Source of the DNA: an uncultured Lachnospiraceae bacterium
Lineage (GTDB): Bacteria > Bacillota > Clostridia > Lachnospirales > Lachnospiraceae
Reading direction: 5' to 3'
Length of the DNA: 6,786 nt
Assembly (NCBI GenBank): GCA_902783395.1
Contig: CACZRA010000070.1
Coordinates: forward strand, 1 to 6,786
Positions within the stretch are counted from its first letter, which is position 1, and each line of letters opens with the position of its first letter. The translations under genes were made by a program, and so were the position numbers. The notes beneath the pieces are model-generated. The model was given only the letters and a program-made list of their open reading frames with translations. It was not told the origin of the DNA and ran no database searches. Of this stretch, positions 1 through 5,619 are shown in pieces.

Positions 1-48
1 AGCCAGGAGCGCCCTCTCATTTTCCGCGTCGGTGGTTCTCTTTTCCAT
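1..48 (-). CDS. possible 5' end of a downstream gene, cut by the window edge
   Basis: An ATG at 48-46 opens a reading frame (MEKRTTDAENERALLA) that leaves the window at its left edge without a stop. It starts three bases after the stop of the repeat-protein gene, as expected for a second gene in the same transcript. The ribosome site is weak: only a GGGT stretch lies just upstream. Sixteen residues, charged and apparently cytosolic, are too few to name a family. A small regulator or sigma factor would fit the style, but that is a guess. Confidence 0.35.
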   Translation of the reverse strand, partial: MEKRTTDAENERALLA

Positions 49-51
49 GTA

Positions 52-924
52 TTACCCGAACAGATCCATGATCCAGTTCTTAAACTTATGCCATCCGCTT
101 TCGTCTGACCGATGTGCTCTGCCGGAACCTGAGTTATCTGAAGAAGCATCAGCCACAGATTCTGAGCCGGTTTCGCTGTTCGTACCGGGCTTCCTTCTGA
201 TGATCTGTGTCACGGTCTGACCGCTGTCATCCGTTTCATCCCGTGACGGATTTCCTGCAGCTCCTGCCGGAAGTTCTTCATCGGGAGCAGGCCGCTCATC
301 CGATATTTCTATTCCCGCATCTTCATATGCCGTCTTCAGCGCTTCCTCTGCCTCTGTGACGGCATCCCTGTATGAAGCCATCTCATCATCCGACAGTTCC
401 GTTCCGCCGTCAAGAGCCGATCTTTCAGCATCCAGAGCCTCTTCAAGATCATCTATGTATGCCTGTAGAGAAGCTTTTGTCACCTCGTCTTCAATATCGT
501 TCAGAGCATCCTTGTATGCCATGATATTTACAGCCCCTTCCGGAAGCTCCATTTGTCCGGCCGGCCTTTCATCGTCTTCAGGCGGTTCCGGTCTTTCGCC
601 GTCCTGCATGTCTTCTGGAGGCTCCGGTCTTTCACCATTCTGCATGTCTTCGGGCGGTTCCGGTCTTTCACCGTTCTGCATGTCCTCGGGCGGTTCCGGT
701 CTTTCACCGTTCTGCATGTCTTCGGGCGGTTCCGGTCTTTCACCGTTCTGCATGTCTTCCGGGAGTTCAGGTCTCTCACTGTCCATGGCTTCGTCCTGTC
801 CCTGTTCCATACTTCCTCCGCGTCCTCTGCCCATCGGAGCGGCATATACGGTCGCTGCCGAACTGAGGACGAGGGTTCCCGTAAGAGCTGTCATCATGAT
901 CTTCTTTACGATTGAGTTTTTCAT
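52..924 (-). CDS. exported acidic protein with six 12-residue Glu/Pro-rich repeats
   Basis: The predicted 290-residue protein has a clear signal peptide: basic N-terminus MKNSIVKK, hydrophobic core at residues 9-26, and probable cleavage after VYA at 28. A short Gly/Arg stretch (GRGRGG) follows, then six tandem 12-residue units of the form ERPEPPEDMQNG at about residues 49-120. A charged, alternating helical region (about 129-215) looks like coiled coil or a helical bundle. A Ser/Gly/Asp-rich low-complexity stretch leads to a short amphipathic tail, WHKFKNWIMDLFG. I chose the start at 924 because a GGAGG site lies 8 bases before it; the frame opens 13 codons earlier but without a ribosome site. 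There is no sortase motif and no recognised enzymatic domain. The protein is probably secreted or wall-associated, with function unknown. The gene may be co-transcribed with the partial gene at the left edge. Confidence 0.85.
   Translation of the reverse strand: MKNSIVKKIMMTALTGTLVLSSAATVYAAPMGRGRGGSMEQGQDEAMDSERPELPEDMQNGERPEPPEDMQNGERPEPPEDMQNGERPEPPEDMQNGERPEPPEDMQDGERPEPPEDDERPAGQMELPEGAVNIMAYKDALNDIEDEVTKASLQAYIDDLEEALDAERSALDGGTELSDDEMASYRDAVTEAEEALKTAYEDAGIEISDERPAPDEELPAGAAGNPSRDETDDSGQTVTQIIRRKPGTNSETGSESVADASSDNSGSGRAHRSDESGWHKFKNWIMDLFG
574..783 (-). repeat. tandem 36-bp coding repeat, six units
   Basis: The sequence TTCCGGTCTTT (or a one- or two-base variant) recurs at 586, 622, 658, 694, 730 and 766, exactly 36 bases apart. 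Each unit encodes 12 residues of the exported protein. The three inner units at 658-765 are nearly identical in DNA, while the outer ones (586, 622 and 766) carry more changes, mostly silent or conservative. This is the pattern of recent unit duplication within a coding array. There are no spacers between units. Confidence 0.9.
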
Positions 925-932
925 TTTTCTTT

Positions 933-937
933 CCTCC
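933..937 (-). promoter_or_regulatory. ribosome binding site that fixes the repeat-protein start
   Basis: CCTCC on the plus strand reads GGAGG on the minus strand, 8 bases before the ATG at 924. It supports this start over the in-frame ATG at 963, which has no such site and would add 13 charged residues in front of the signal peptide. Confidence 0.8.
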
Positions 938-1012
938 ATATATCTGTATTTTTTGCAGGGCATAATCCCTTCTGTTCAGATATACGTTAAAAGAAGATCA
1001 AAAACCGGGGTC

Positions 1013-1045
1013 ATAAAAAAAAGAATTATCTTAAAAGACATAATT
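1013..1045 (-). terminator. probable rho-independent terminator after the MmcQ-MGMT fusion gene
   Basis: Immediately after the stop at 1046, the minus strand reads AATTAT (1045-1040), a short loop region, then ATAATT (1029-1024), followed by a run of eight T (1022-1015). Stem plus U-run at the 3' end of a gene is the terminator pattern. The stem is AT-only and short, so it may be weak and leak into the next gene. Confidence 0.5.
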
Positions 1046-1750
1046 TCACAACATAGTTTTACTCTTACATCTGCAATTCCTTGATTCTCCTGATCTTAAA
1101 TTATTTGATTTATCCTCTTGTGTCTGCTCACGAAACTGATATTTGTCCAGATCGACTCTGCCGCCGACTACTTCGATCCCCTCGGCCTTCAAAAGCTCTC
1201 CCTGCTTCCATGCGCCTCCGAAAGCAAACTCTCCTGCGAGTTCTCCCTTGGCATTCACCACACGATAGCAGGGGATCACATCCGGATCAGGATTCTTATG
1301 CAGAGCATTCCCCACTGCCCTTGCCATTTTCCGGTCACCGGCCATCTCCGCAATCTGCGCATAAGTAGCCACGTGACCGTATGGGATCCTCTTTACAGCC
1401 TCGTAGATCCTCTTTGACGGACTGTCTGATACCAGGTCATAACTCTCTTCGATCATCAGCCGGATATCTCCGTCCGGTATGCTGCCGTCCAGTATGATCG
1501 TGTTCCAGTGAAGCTTGTTTTGATGATATCCGGGAATCACAGACTTGTATATATCACGCCAAAAGAATGCCTTTTCCGGATCGGATTTTACATTCAGATT
1601 TATATATCCATCCTTCTCATAAGTCCACAGAAATGCCTTCCTGTTCCCTCTGTACCTGACAAGCTGCCAGTTATCATCATGAAACGGCGCATCCTGATAT
1701 GTATCCGGGAAGGACAGACCGTATTTCAATGCCTGCTCTCTTGTTTTCAT
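1046..1750 (-). CDS. MmcQ/YjbR domain fused to an MGMT-type DNA-binding/alkyltransferase domain
   Basis: The predicted protein has 234 residues. Residues 1-107 match the MmcQ/YjbR family (start MKTREQALKYGL, ...PFHDDNWQLVRYR..., KLHWNTIILDG), a small double-wing DNA-binding-like fold. Residues 111-200 match the C-terminal domain of O6-alkylguanine-DNA alkyltransferase, which flips and repairs alkylated guanine. By spacing to the human enzyme, the helix-turn-helix Tyr is Y130, the arginine finger R144, the Asn hinge N153, the acceptor Cys C161 and the Glu E190. The residue after the Cys is Tyr162 where repair enzymes have His (PCHR), so activity is uncertain. The Cys is present, unlike in ATL proteins, which have Trp there. 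The start at 1750 has GGAGG 8 bases upstream; the in-frame ATG at 1825 lacks one. The likely role is DNA alkylation damage repair or sensing. Confidence 0.88.
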   Translation of the reverse strand: MKTREQALKYGLSFPDTYQDAPFHDDNWQLVRYRGNRKAFLWTYEKDGYINLNVKSDPEKAFFWRDIYKSVIPGYHQNKLHWNTIILDGSIPDGDIRLMIEESYDLVSDSPSKRIYEAVKRIPYGHVATYAQIAEMAGDRKMARAVGNALHKNPDPDVIPCYRVVNAKGELAGEFAFGGAWKQGELLKAEGIEVVGGRVDLDKYQFREQTQEDKSNNLRSGESRNCRCKSKTML

Positions 1751-1758
1751 CACTGCAA

Positions 1759-1763
1759 CCTCC
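1759..1763 (-). promoter_or_regulatory. ribosome binding site that fixes the MmcQ-MGMT start
   Basis: GGAGG on the minus strand lies 8 bases before the ATG at 1750. It supports this start, which also matches the usual N-terminus of MmcQ/YjbR proteins, over the longer frame opening at 1825. Confidence 0.8.
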
Positions 1764-1885
1764 AGTATTTGGTATGAGATATCCGCGTTAGCGGACGGAG
1801 TCCTGATGCCGTTCTCTGTTTTCATAATTCATTTTACACTACCCAAAAGGCTAAAATATATTGTATCATATGGCAGATTGGCATC

Positions 1886-2049
1886 CTAGTATAGCGTTCG
1901 AAAAATAACTGGACCAATGCGCAGAATGCTTGCCTGAGAGTGCATGTCAAAAAACGTAGCTGTAGCGGGCTACAGCGAGGCTTTTTGATATGTGCTATCG
2001 GGTAAGCAGGCAAGCATTTGGTGTAGTTATTTAAGAAACGCTATACTAG
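1886..2049. repeat. 164-bp imperfect palindrome with CTAGTATAGCGTT ends (MITE-like or structured RNA)
   Basis: The element begins CTAGTATAGCGTT (1886-1898) and ends with its exact reverse complement (2037-2049). Inside are nested matching arms: AATGCTTGCCTG (1925-1936) with CAGGCAAGCATT (2007-2018), CATGTCAAAAA (1943-1953) with TTTTTGATATG (1982-1992), and GCTGTAGC (1959-1966) with GCTACAGC (1969-1976) around a GG centre. The symmetry point of the ends and of the innermost hairpin is the same, 1967.5. No open reading frame of note lies within it. CTAG or TA could be a target duplication. It fills most of the 350-base gap between the fusion gene and the acetyltransferase. It could be a miniature transposable element, a REP/BIME-type repeat, or a structured RNA. 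Confidence 0.75.
2018..2047 (+). promoter_or_regulatory. candidate promoter at the palindrome end, reading into the acetyltransferase gene
   Basis: TTGGTG (2018-2023) and TATACT (2042-2047) are separated by 18 bases, a fair match to a housekeeping promoter. Transcription would begin near 2055 and give a leader of about 45 bases before the ATG at 2101. The -10 sits inside the repeat element, so the repeat may supply the promoter. The call rests on sequence match only. Confidence 0.35.
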
Positions 2050-2065
2050 TATAGCGTTTCTTAAA
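2030..2065. repeat. 36-bp perfect palindrome where two repeat ends meet
   Basis: The sequence from 2030 to 2065 equals its own reverse complement, centred on CTAG. Its left half is the right end of the 164-bp element. Its right half (CTAGTATAGCGTTTCTTAAA, 2046-2065) is a third copy of the same terminal sequence facing the other way. The extra copy suggests an adjacent element, now reduced to one end, or a duplicated terminus. TATACT can be read as a -10 on both strands here. Confidence 0.85.
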
Positions 2066-2100
2066 CGACTGATTCAAAACAGGGAGAGATTTAGAAAACG

Positions 2101-2559
2101 ATGGTTGAAATGATAACGGATCCGGCTGAAAAAAGATTGATCGCCAGAACGGTGCTTGAGGCTCTTACTGAATGGTTTGAGATCGAAGAGAGCCGGGAAG
2201 GCTATATCCATGACTGCGCAGACTGGACCTTTCTTGCGGCAAAGGATGATGACCGTATTATTGGATTCTTATGTCTGAAGAAAACGGGAAATGCTACTGT
2301 TGAACTTGCCGTTATGGGTGTGATGAAGGAATACCACAGAAAAGGAGCCGGCCGAAAACTTGTAGAAAAAGCGAAAGAAGTGGCGAAAGCTGAGGGATAC
2401 GAATTCATGCAGGTTAAGACTGTGAAGATGGGTGTGTACGATGATTATGACAGGACAAATCTTTTTTACATAAGTTGTGGTTTTAAGGAATTTGAATTAT
2501 TCCCGCTTTATTGGGATGAGGCAAATCCCTGCCAGATCTATGTCATGTCCCTGAACTGA
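2101..2559 (+). CDS. GNAT-family N-acetyltransferase
   Basis: The predicted 152-residue protein is of typical GNAT length. The central strand VELAVMGVMKEYHRKGAGRK carries the acetyl-CoA binding motif A, with RKGAGRKL (80-87) fitting the R/Q-x-x-G-x-G/A pyrophosphate loop. A C-terminal NLFYISCGFKEFE (about 119-131) fits motif B, where a Tyr and the GF turn shape the acceptor end. The acceptor substrate cannot be told from sequence. It is the only plus-strand gene in the window, and it converges on the operon end with just 20 bases between stops. The ribosome site AGGGAGAG (2081-2088) is 12 bases from the ATG, somewhat long; an ATG three codons in would be worse placed. Confidence 0.88.
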   Translation: MVEMITDPAEKRLIARTVLEALTEWFEIEESREGYIHDCADWTFLAAKDDDRIIGFLCLKKTGNATVELAVMGVMKEYHRKGAGRKLVEKAKEVAKAEGYEFMQVKTVKMGVYDDYDRTNLFYISCGFKEFELFPLYWDEANPCQIYVMSLN

Positions 2560-2579
2560 TATCTCCGCGTTAAACATTT

Positions 2580-3545
2580 CTATTGCTCGACAGAAAGGCT
2601 GTTCAGGACATAAAGAACATCATCCGCTCTGACAGAATCATCATTATACATATACATCATTACCGCTATTCCATCCTTGACAGGAGCAAAGGCAAACTCT
2701 ACCCGGTAGTTATCATACTTTGCCACATAATGATCGATTACAAGCCCATTAGAAGTAGTGCTGTTCTCAACCGGCAATGCTAAATATATTTTTTCATCCG
2801 GACAGATATTGGTGACTATAGCCTTTTCTTTACCATGTAAATCCATACTGTCAATATTATCCTCAAGAAATTTATTATCATTAAAAAAGAACACGCTGAA
2901 TACTTCAGGTTCCTTTTGTCCTTTAACATTGTTGATATAATAGCATTTTCCGGTGTTTGTACTGCTTATATTAGAATTAAATATTTCTTTATATGCTTCT
3001 GAATTCACTTCTGTGTTCACCCAGCTGCGGGGGATCCGAAATCTGATCCGATCCCCATCAATGGATACCGGTACACTGTCCTTATCAGAATACGATCCAC
3101 CACCGTAAATATAATAATCCTTGTTCAGGCTGTTTTTTTCTTTCTCGATATGATCTGCTTTTATTGAAATCGTCTTTTTCTTTTCGGATCCGATGTCAAA
3201 TACCCCATACACAGTGACATCATCTCCCACAGACAGTCCTGACACTTCGTCCTTCTGTTTTGCATTCACCGTCACATTTTCGCTTCCGGATCTTACGGTT
3301 ACGGATTTACCGTTCTTTCCTATGCCCTGTACCGTTCCCGAGGCAACAATATCACGTTTCCTGTATCTGTCTGCAGTATTACTGTAGTCCCGGTCGAGAC
3401 CGCTTGCCACTGATGAAATGTTACAGGCAGAATATACCGGATTCCTTTCCAGGTTTAATTTGGGTATGTTTCTGCCGGCACCGCAGATAAACACGGATGC
3501 TGCTATAAGTACCGACAGGCATTTGATTTTCGTCCGTATTTTCAT
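2580..3545 (-). CDS. exported protein with a probable OB-fold domain, last gene of the channel operon
   Basis: The predicted protein has 321 residues. Residues 1-24 form a signal sequence (MKIRTKIKCLSVLIAAS). A Cys follows at 21, but FIC is a poor lipobox, so a lipoprotein is possible but not clear. Residues 60-135 (ASGTVQGIGKNGKSVTVRSG ... GLSVGDDVTVYGVF ... TISIKADHIE) have the strand pattern of an OB-fold of the exported tRNA_anti-like type. Residues 145-321 form a second, beta-rich domain (YIYGGG...RIRFRIPRSW ... YVAKYDNYRVEFAFAP) that I do not recognise. The ATG overlaps the TGA of the preceding gene (ATGA), so translation is probably coupled. Its place suggests an outer partner or effector of the proton channel complex. 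That is inference. Confidence 0.8.
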   Translation of the reverse strand: MKIRTKIKCLSVLIAASVFICGAGRNIPKLNLERNPVYSACNISSVASGLDRDYSNTADRYRKRDIVASGTVQGIGKNGKSVTVRSGSENVTVNAKQKDEVSGLSVGDDVTVYGVFDIGSEKKKTISIKADHIEKEKNSLNKDYYIYGGGSYSDKDSVPVSIDGDRIRFRIPRSWVNTEVNSEAYKEIFNSNISSTNTGKCYYINNVKGQKEPEVFSVFFFNDNKFLEDNIDSMDLHGKEKAIVTNICPDEKIYLALPVENSTTSNGLVIDHYVAKYDNYRVEFAFAPVKDGIAVMMYMYNDDSVRADDVLYVLNSLSVEQ

Positions 3546-4024
3546 ATCTTCTTCTCGCGATATTTTATCTGATTCTTATCAAAGTAATTCTTTACATCAT
3601 TGTAGGTATGGTACTCAGCATAATCATCTTCAAGAACTACTTCTTTTGTTCCGTCGTATATTCCGGAGAATTTCTCCTCGAAAACTCCGCTCCCCGCAGG
3701 GATCCCGTTGATCGTTATTGTCTTTTCACTTATACTGACAGTGATCTCTTTATCCTCAGGCTCTGACCGCACAGCTGGCGTTGTTTCTGTCTTTTCATTT
3801 GTTTCAGTTGTTTCCTTTGGTTCTGCTTCCTCTGTTTCAGGAGTTTTAGAACTATCCGGCATATTATTGCCGCCTATAAGCTTATCAATATTCACTAAAC
3901 GATCATCATTACCTGTGTTCCTGAGTTTAACCTTAAAAAGACCACTCCCCATAAGTAATGGCTGAACAATAAAAAAAAGAATGAACAACGCTAATAACGT
4001 CTTTTTTCTCTTTTGTTTTATCAA
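3542..4024 (-). CDS. membrane-anchored protein with ExbD-like outer domain (second accessory copy)
   Basis: The predicted protein has 160 residues: a basic cytosolic start (KQKRKK), one membrane segment (about 9-28), a long acidic Thr/Glu-rich linker (about 55-92) and a folded outer domain (93-160). The domain pattern (ITVSIS..TITING, then KEVVLEDDYAEYHTYNDVKN) resembles the periplasmic domain of ExbD/TolR. It shares DDYA (133-136) and TYN (140-142) with the preceding gene's product. The membrane segment lacks the Asp that carries protons in ExbD, so it is not a normal channel subunit. The linker is long enough to reach into the cell wall. The start is TTG at 4024, overlapping the previous TGA, with GAGGT 9 bases upstream. 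It is likely a paralogous accessory part of the complex. Confidence 0.75.
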   Translation of the reverse strand: MIKQKRKKTLLALFILFFIVQPLLMGSGLFKVKLRNTGNDDRLVNIDKLIGGNNMPDSSKTPETEEAEPKETTETNEKTETTPAVRSEPEDKEITVSISEKTITINGIPAGSGVFEEKFSGIYDGTKEVVLEDDYAEYHTYNDVKNYFDKNQIKYREKKI

Positions 4025-4494
4025 GGAATCTTTACCTCTTCAATACTGTCCCGGTCTATTCCAAAACGATCTATTAGATCCATAAGTTCATTATACGTAC
4101 CGGCTAAAGCGTAGTCATCCACGACACGAATTTTTTTCCCTTCGCTTACCCCGTTGCTCAGCACTTCAGCAACATCCTCAAGACTATGATCCTTGTCATT
4201 GATCTGTATGTTTCCGAGATTAACGGTTATTACCAGTATATCTCCTTCTTCAGCAGCTTTTTTCTGCACGACTTCAGCATAGTCTGTGGTTAATTCCCCG
4301 ACACCATTCCGTATTATTTCTTTCCCGGCCAGAAGACAGCATACTAAAATAACAATAACTAATCCCGCTACTGTTATCTTTACAAATCCTGCTTTCAGGT
4401 TCCTGTGCAAAGAGTTATTCCTGGGCCAGAAGATGAAAAGAAGAACAGCTGCGATGATTATTACGATCCCGACAAATATCAGATTAAGTTCCAT
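4021..4494 (-). CDS. two-pass membrane protein with ExbD-like outer domain (first accessory copy)
   Basis: The predicted protein has 157 residues. There are two membrane segments (about 3-23 and 38-57) joined by a basic loop (PRNNSLHRNLK) that should face the cytosol, placing both ends outside. The outer domain (about 84-157) runs ILVITVNLGNIQIND, SLEDVAEVL, then KKIRVVDDYALAGTYNELMD and ends FGID. This is the strand-helix-strand order of ExbD/TolR periplasmic domains. DDYA (126-129) and TYN (133-135) recur in the next gene's product. No Asp lies in the first membrane segment. I place the start at ATG 4494, two bases after the exbD-like stop, because AGGAG lies 5 bases before it; a GTG at 4500 would overlap that site. 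The family is not named with certainty. Confidence 0.75.
   Translation of the reverse strand: MELNLIFVGIVIIIAAVLLFIFWPRNNSLHRNLKAGFVKITVAGLVIVILVCCLLAGKEIIRNGVGELTTDYAEVVQKKAAEEGDILVITVNLGNIQINDKDHSLEDVAEVLSNGVSEGKKIRVVDDYALAGTYNELMDLIDRFGIDRDSIEEVKIP
4034..4038 (-). promoter_or_regulatory. ribosome binding site supporting the TTG start at 4024
   Basis: GAGGT on the minus strand, within the 3' end of the preceding gene, is 9 bases before the TTG at 4024. It supports the non-ATG start and an overlapping stop/start junction (TTGA). Confidence 0.6.
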
Positions 4495-4496
4495 GG

Positions 4497-5012
4497 TCAC
4501 TCCTGTTTCTTTCTTCTATACAGGTTGGTGTGATTTTGATCCAGTTCATCCAGCATTTTGTCAAGACTTTGCTGATCTCTGTATAGGATCCGGGATTCAT
4601 CCAATACGATCAATACCGGCTTATCTGTGCTTTCAGTTACATATCCTTCCAGCTCTTCTCTGATCCTGACAAACCCCTCTTCTTCTGTCTCCGGGGTAAT
4701 AGTTACAGGCTCTGTCAGGCTGTCTTCACCATGTGCAAGCCATATATGTCTGGTCCTTGGATTTTCGGACTCATAATCCGCATATAAAACAACATTTGAG
4801 ACAAGATCATCCTTATTCTCTTCTGCATATATCTGATCACTCAGGACCCTGTTCTCTGAGTTCAGCCGGTCATTCTCTTTTACCAGCTCGGCTATTTCTT
4901 TATTCTCGCCAACTGATCTGTTGCACATGACCACCATAAGGACTATGAAGATCACATCCAAAAGCGGTGTCAGATCAAAATTCAAGGCCGATTTCTGTTT
5001 ATGACGCATCAT
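4497..5012 (-). CDS. ExbD/TolR-family proton channel subunit
   Basis: The predicted protein has 171 residues. The N-terminus LNFDLTPLLDVIFIVLMVVM (10-29) is the classic ExbD/TolR membrane segment; Asp19 matches the proton-carrying Asp (Asp25 in E. coli ExbD). In place of a direct link to the outer domain, residues 36-66 form a coiled-coil-like stretch (EIAELVKENDRLNSENRVL). The C-terminal part ends PVLIVLDESRILYRDQQSLD (132-151), the last strand-helix of the ExbD outer domain. It should form the central dimer within an ExbB-type pentamer and use proton flow to move. It follows the ExbB-type gene by 12 bases. A second ATG one codon in is an equally possible start. The family is clear; the driven partner is unknown. 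Confidence 0.9.
   Translation of the reverse strand: MMRHKQKSALNFDLTPLLDVIFIVLMVVMCNRSVGENKEIAELVKENDRLNSENRVLSDQIYAEENKDDLVSNVVLYADYESENPRTRHIWLAHGEDSLTEPVTITPETEEEGFVRIREELEGYVTESTDKPVLIVLDESRILYRDQQSLDKMLDELDQNHTNLYRRKKQE
4500..4504 (-). promoter_or_regulatory. ribosome binding site that fixes the start at 4494
   Basis: AGGAG spans the end of the exbD-like gene, and the ATG at 4494 follows it by 5 bases. It rules against the in-frame GTG at 4500, which overlaps the site. Confidence 0.7.
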
Positions 5013-5024
5013 CTCTTTTCACCA

Positions 5025-5600
5025 TCATTCCTGAGATTTATCAATCTTCCCCAGTTCCAGTGCATTATCAGTCCGTCTGTCTATTTCCTCAAACAATATC
5101 TCAATTCTGTTAGCAATTCTTTCCGGTTTTACAGATACATACAGTTTTAACAGAATAGTTCCCAATAATCCGAAAAATGTAGATGTTAATGCTGTTGAAA
5201 GCGATGCATACAATTCATCCGTGTTACCGGTCTGTGCAGCGGATAAACCCGGCATAAGTCCCAATACAGTTCCTAATAATCCCAGCAGAGGCAGTATGGA
5301 TATCAGACTGACATATTTATTATATTCGATACTTTGATCGTTAAATTCCCTTCTTATCGGCTCGTGCTTCTCTTTGTCAAATTCAGTGGAGGATAACGTT
5401 TTAAGATTTCCGTTTTTATCCACCTTGGTTTCTCTCAATGTGTTCTTATATGCAGCCTCCGTTTTCTCCTCGGTTTGCTTCATAGCCTTGTATACTTTTG
5501 CCAGCCCCCAGAATAAATACAATGCAACTAATATAATTGCTATATCATACCCAATCTCAAAAGCGTTCATTCCTGTAATCAATTCACTTACAAAACCCAT
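5025..5600 (-). CDS. MotA/TolQ/ExbB-family proton channel subunit
   Basis: The predicted protein has 191 residues, shorter than E. coli ExbB (244). It has three membrane segments, at about 17-34, 97-116 and 134-154, with a charged cytosolic loop between the first two. The loop has a coiled-coil-like start (KAMKQTEEKTEAAYKN). The signature PLLGLLGTVLGLM (104-116) and the third segment LSTALTSTFFGLLGTILL (134-151) are typical of the family. Thr111 and Thr141 align with the pore-lining Thr148 and Thr181 of E. coli ExbB. The Glu176 position appears to be Thr136. Five copies would form the inner-membrane ring around the ExbD-type dimer. It is preceded by a good ribosome site (AAGGAGAGGGG) just after the AIM24 stop and followed by the ExbD-type gene. 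Confidence 0.92.
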   Translation of the reverse strand: MGFVSELITGMNAFEIGYDIAIILVALYLFWGLAKVYKAMKQTEEKTEAAYKNTLRETKVDKNGNLKTLSSTEFDKEKHEPIRREFNDQSIEYNKYVSLISILPLLGLLGTVLGLMPGLSAAQTGNTDELYASLSTALTSTFFGLLGTILLKLYVSVKPERIANRIEILFEEIDRRTDNALELGKIDKSQE

Positions 5601-5619
5601 TTTCCGAATCCCCTCTCCT

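Noticed and set aside
574..783. 36-bp repeats resembling a CRISPR array
   Set aside because: The unit length fits CRISPR repeats, but there are no spacers: units abut directly, keep one reading frame and encode 12-residue protein repeats.
356..1084. Long plus-strand open frame (242 residues) opposite the repeat protein
   Set aside because: It is a by-product of the in-phase 36-bp repeats and codon bias of the minus-strand gene. It has no ribosome site and its protein is an artefact-like Ser/Gly repeat, whereas the minus strand has a signal peptide and GGAGG site.
1782..1795. TCCGC-GTTA-GCGGA hairpin in the leader of the MmcQ-MGMT gene, with a similar GATATCTCCGCGTTA at 2558-2572
   Set aside because: A 5-base stem and a 14-of-15 match are within what chance allows, and no regulatory context connects the two sites.
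1886..2065. Integron attC site
   Set aside because: The imperfect palindrome is reminiscent of attC, but the conserved core sites (GTTRRRY with its partner) are not where they should be, and there is no integrase or cassette array.
3472..3495. Lipobox in the signal sequence of the last operon gene
   Set aside because: A Cys lies at residue 21, but the preceding VFI does not fit the L-[AS]-[GA]-C rule, so a lipoprotein call is not supported from sequence.
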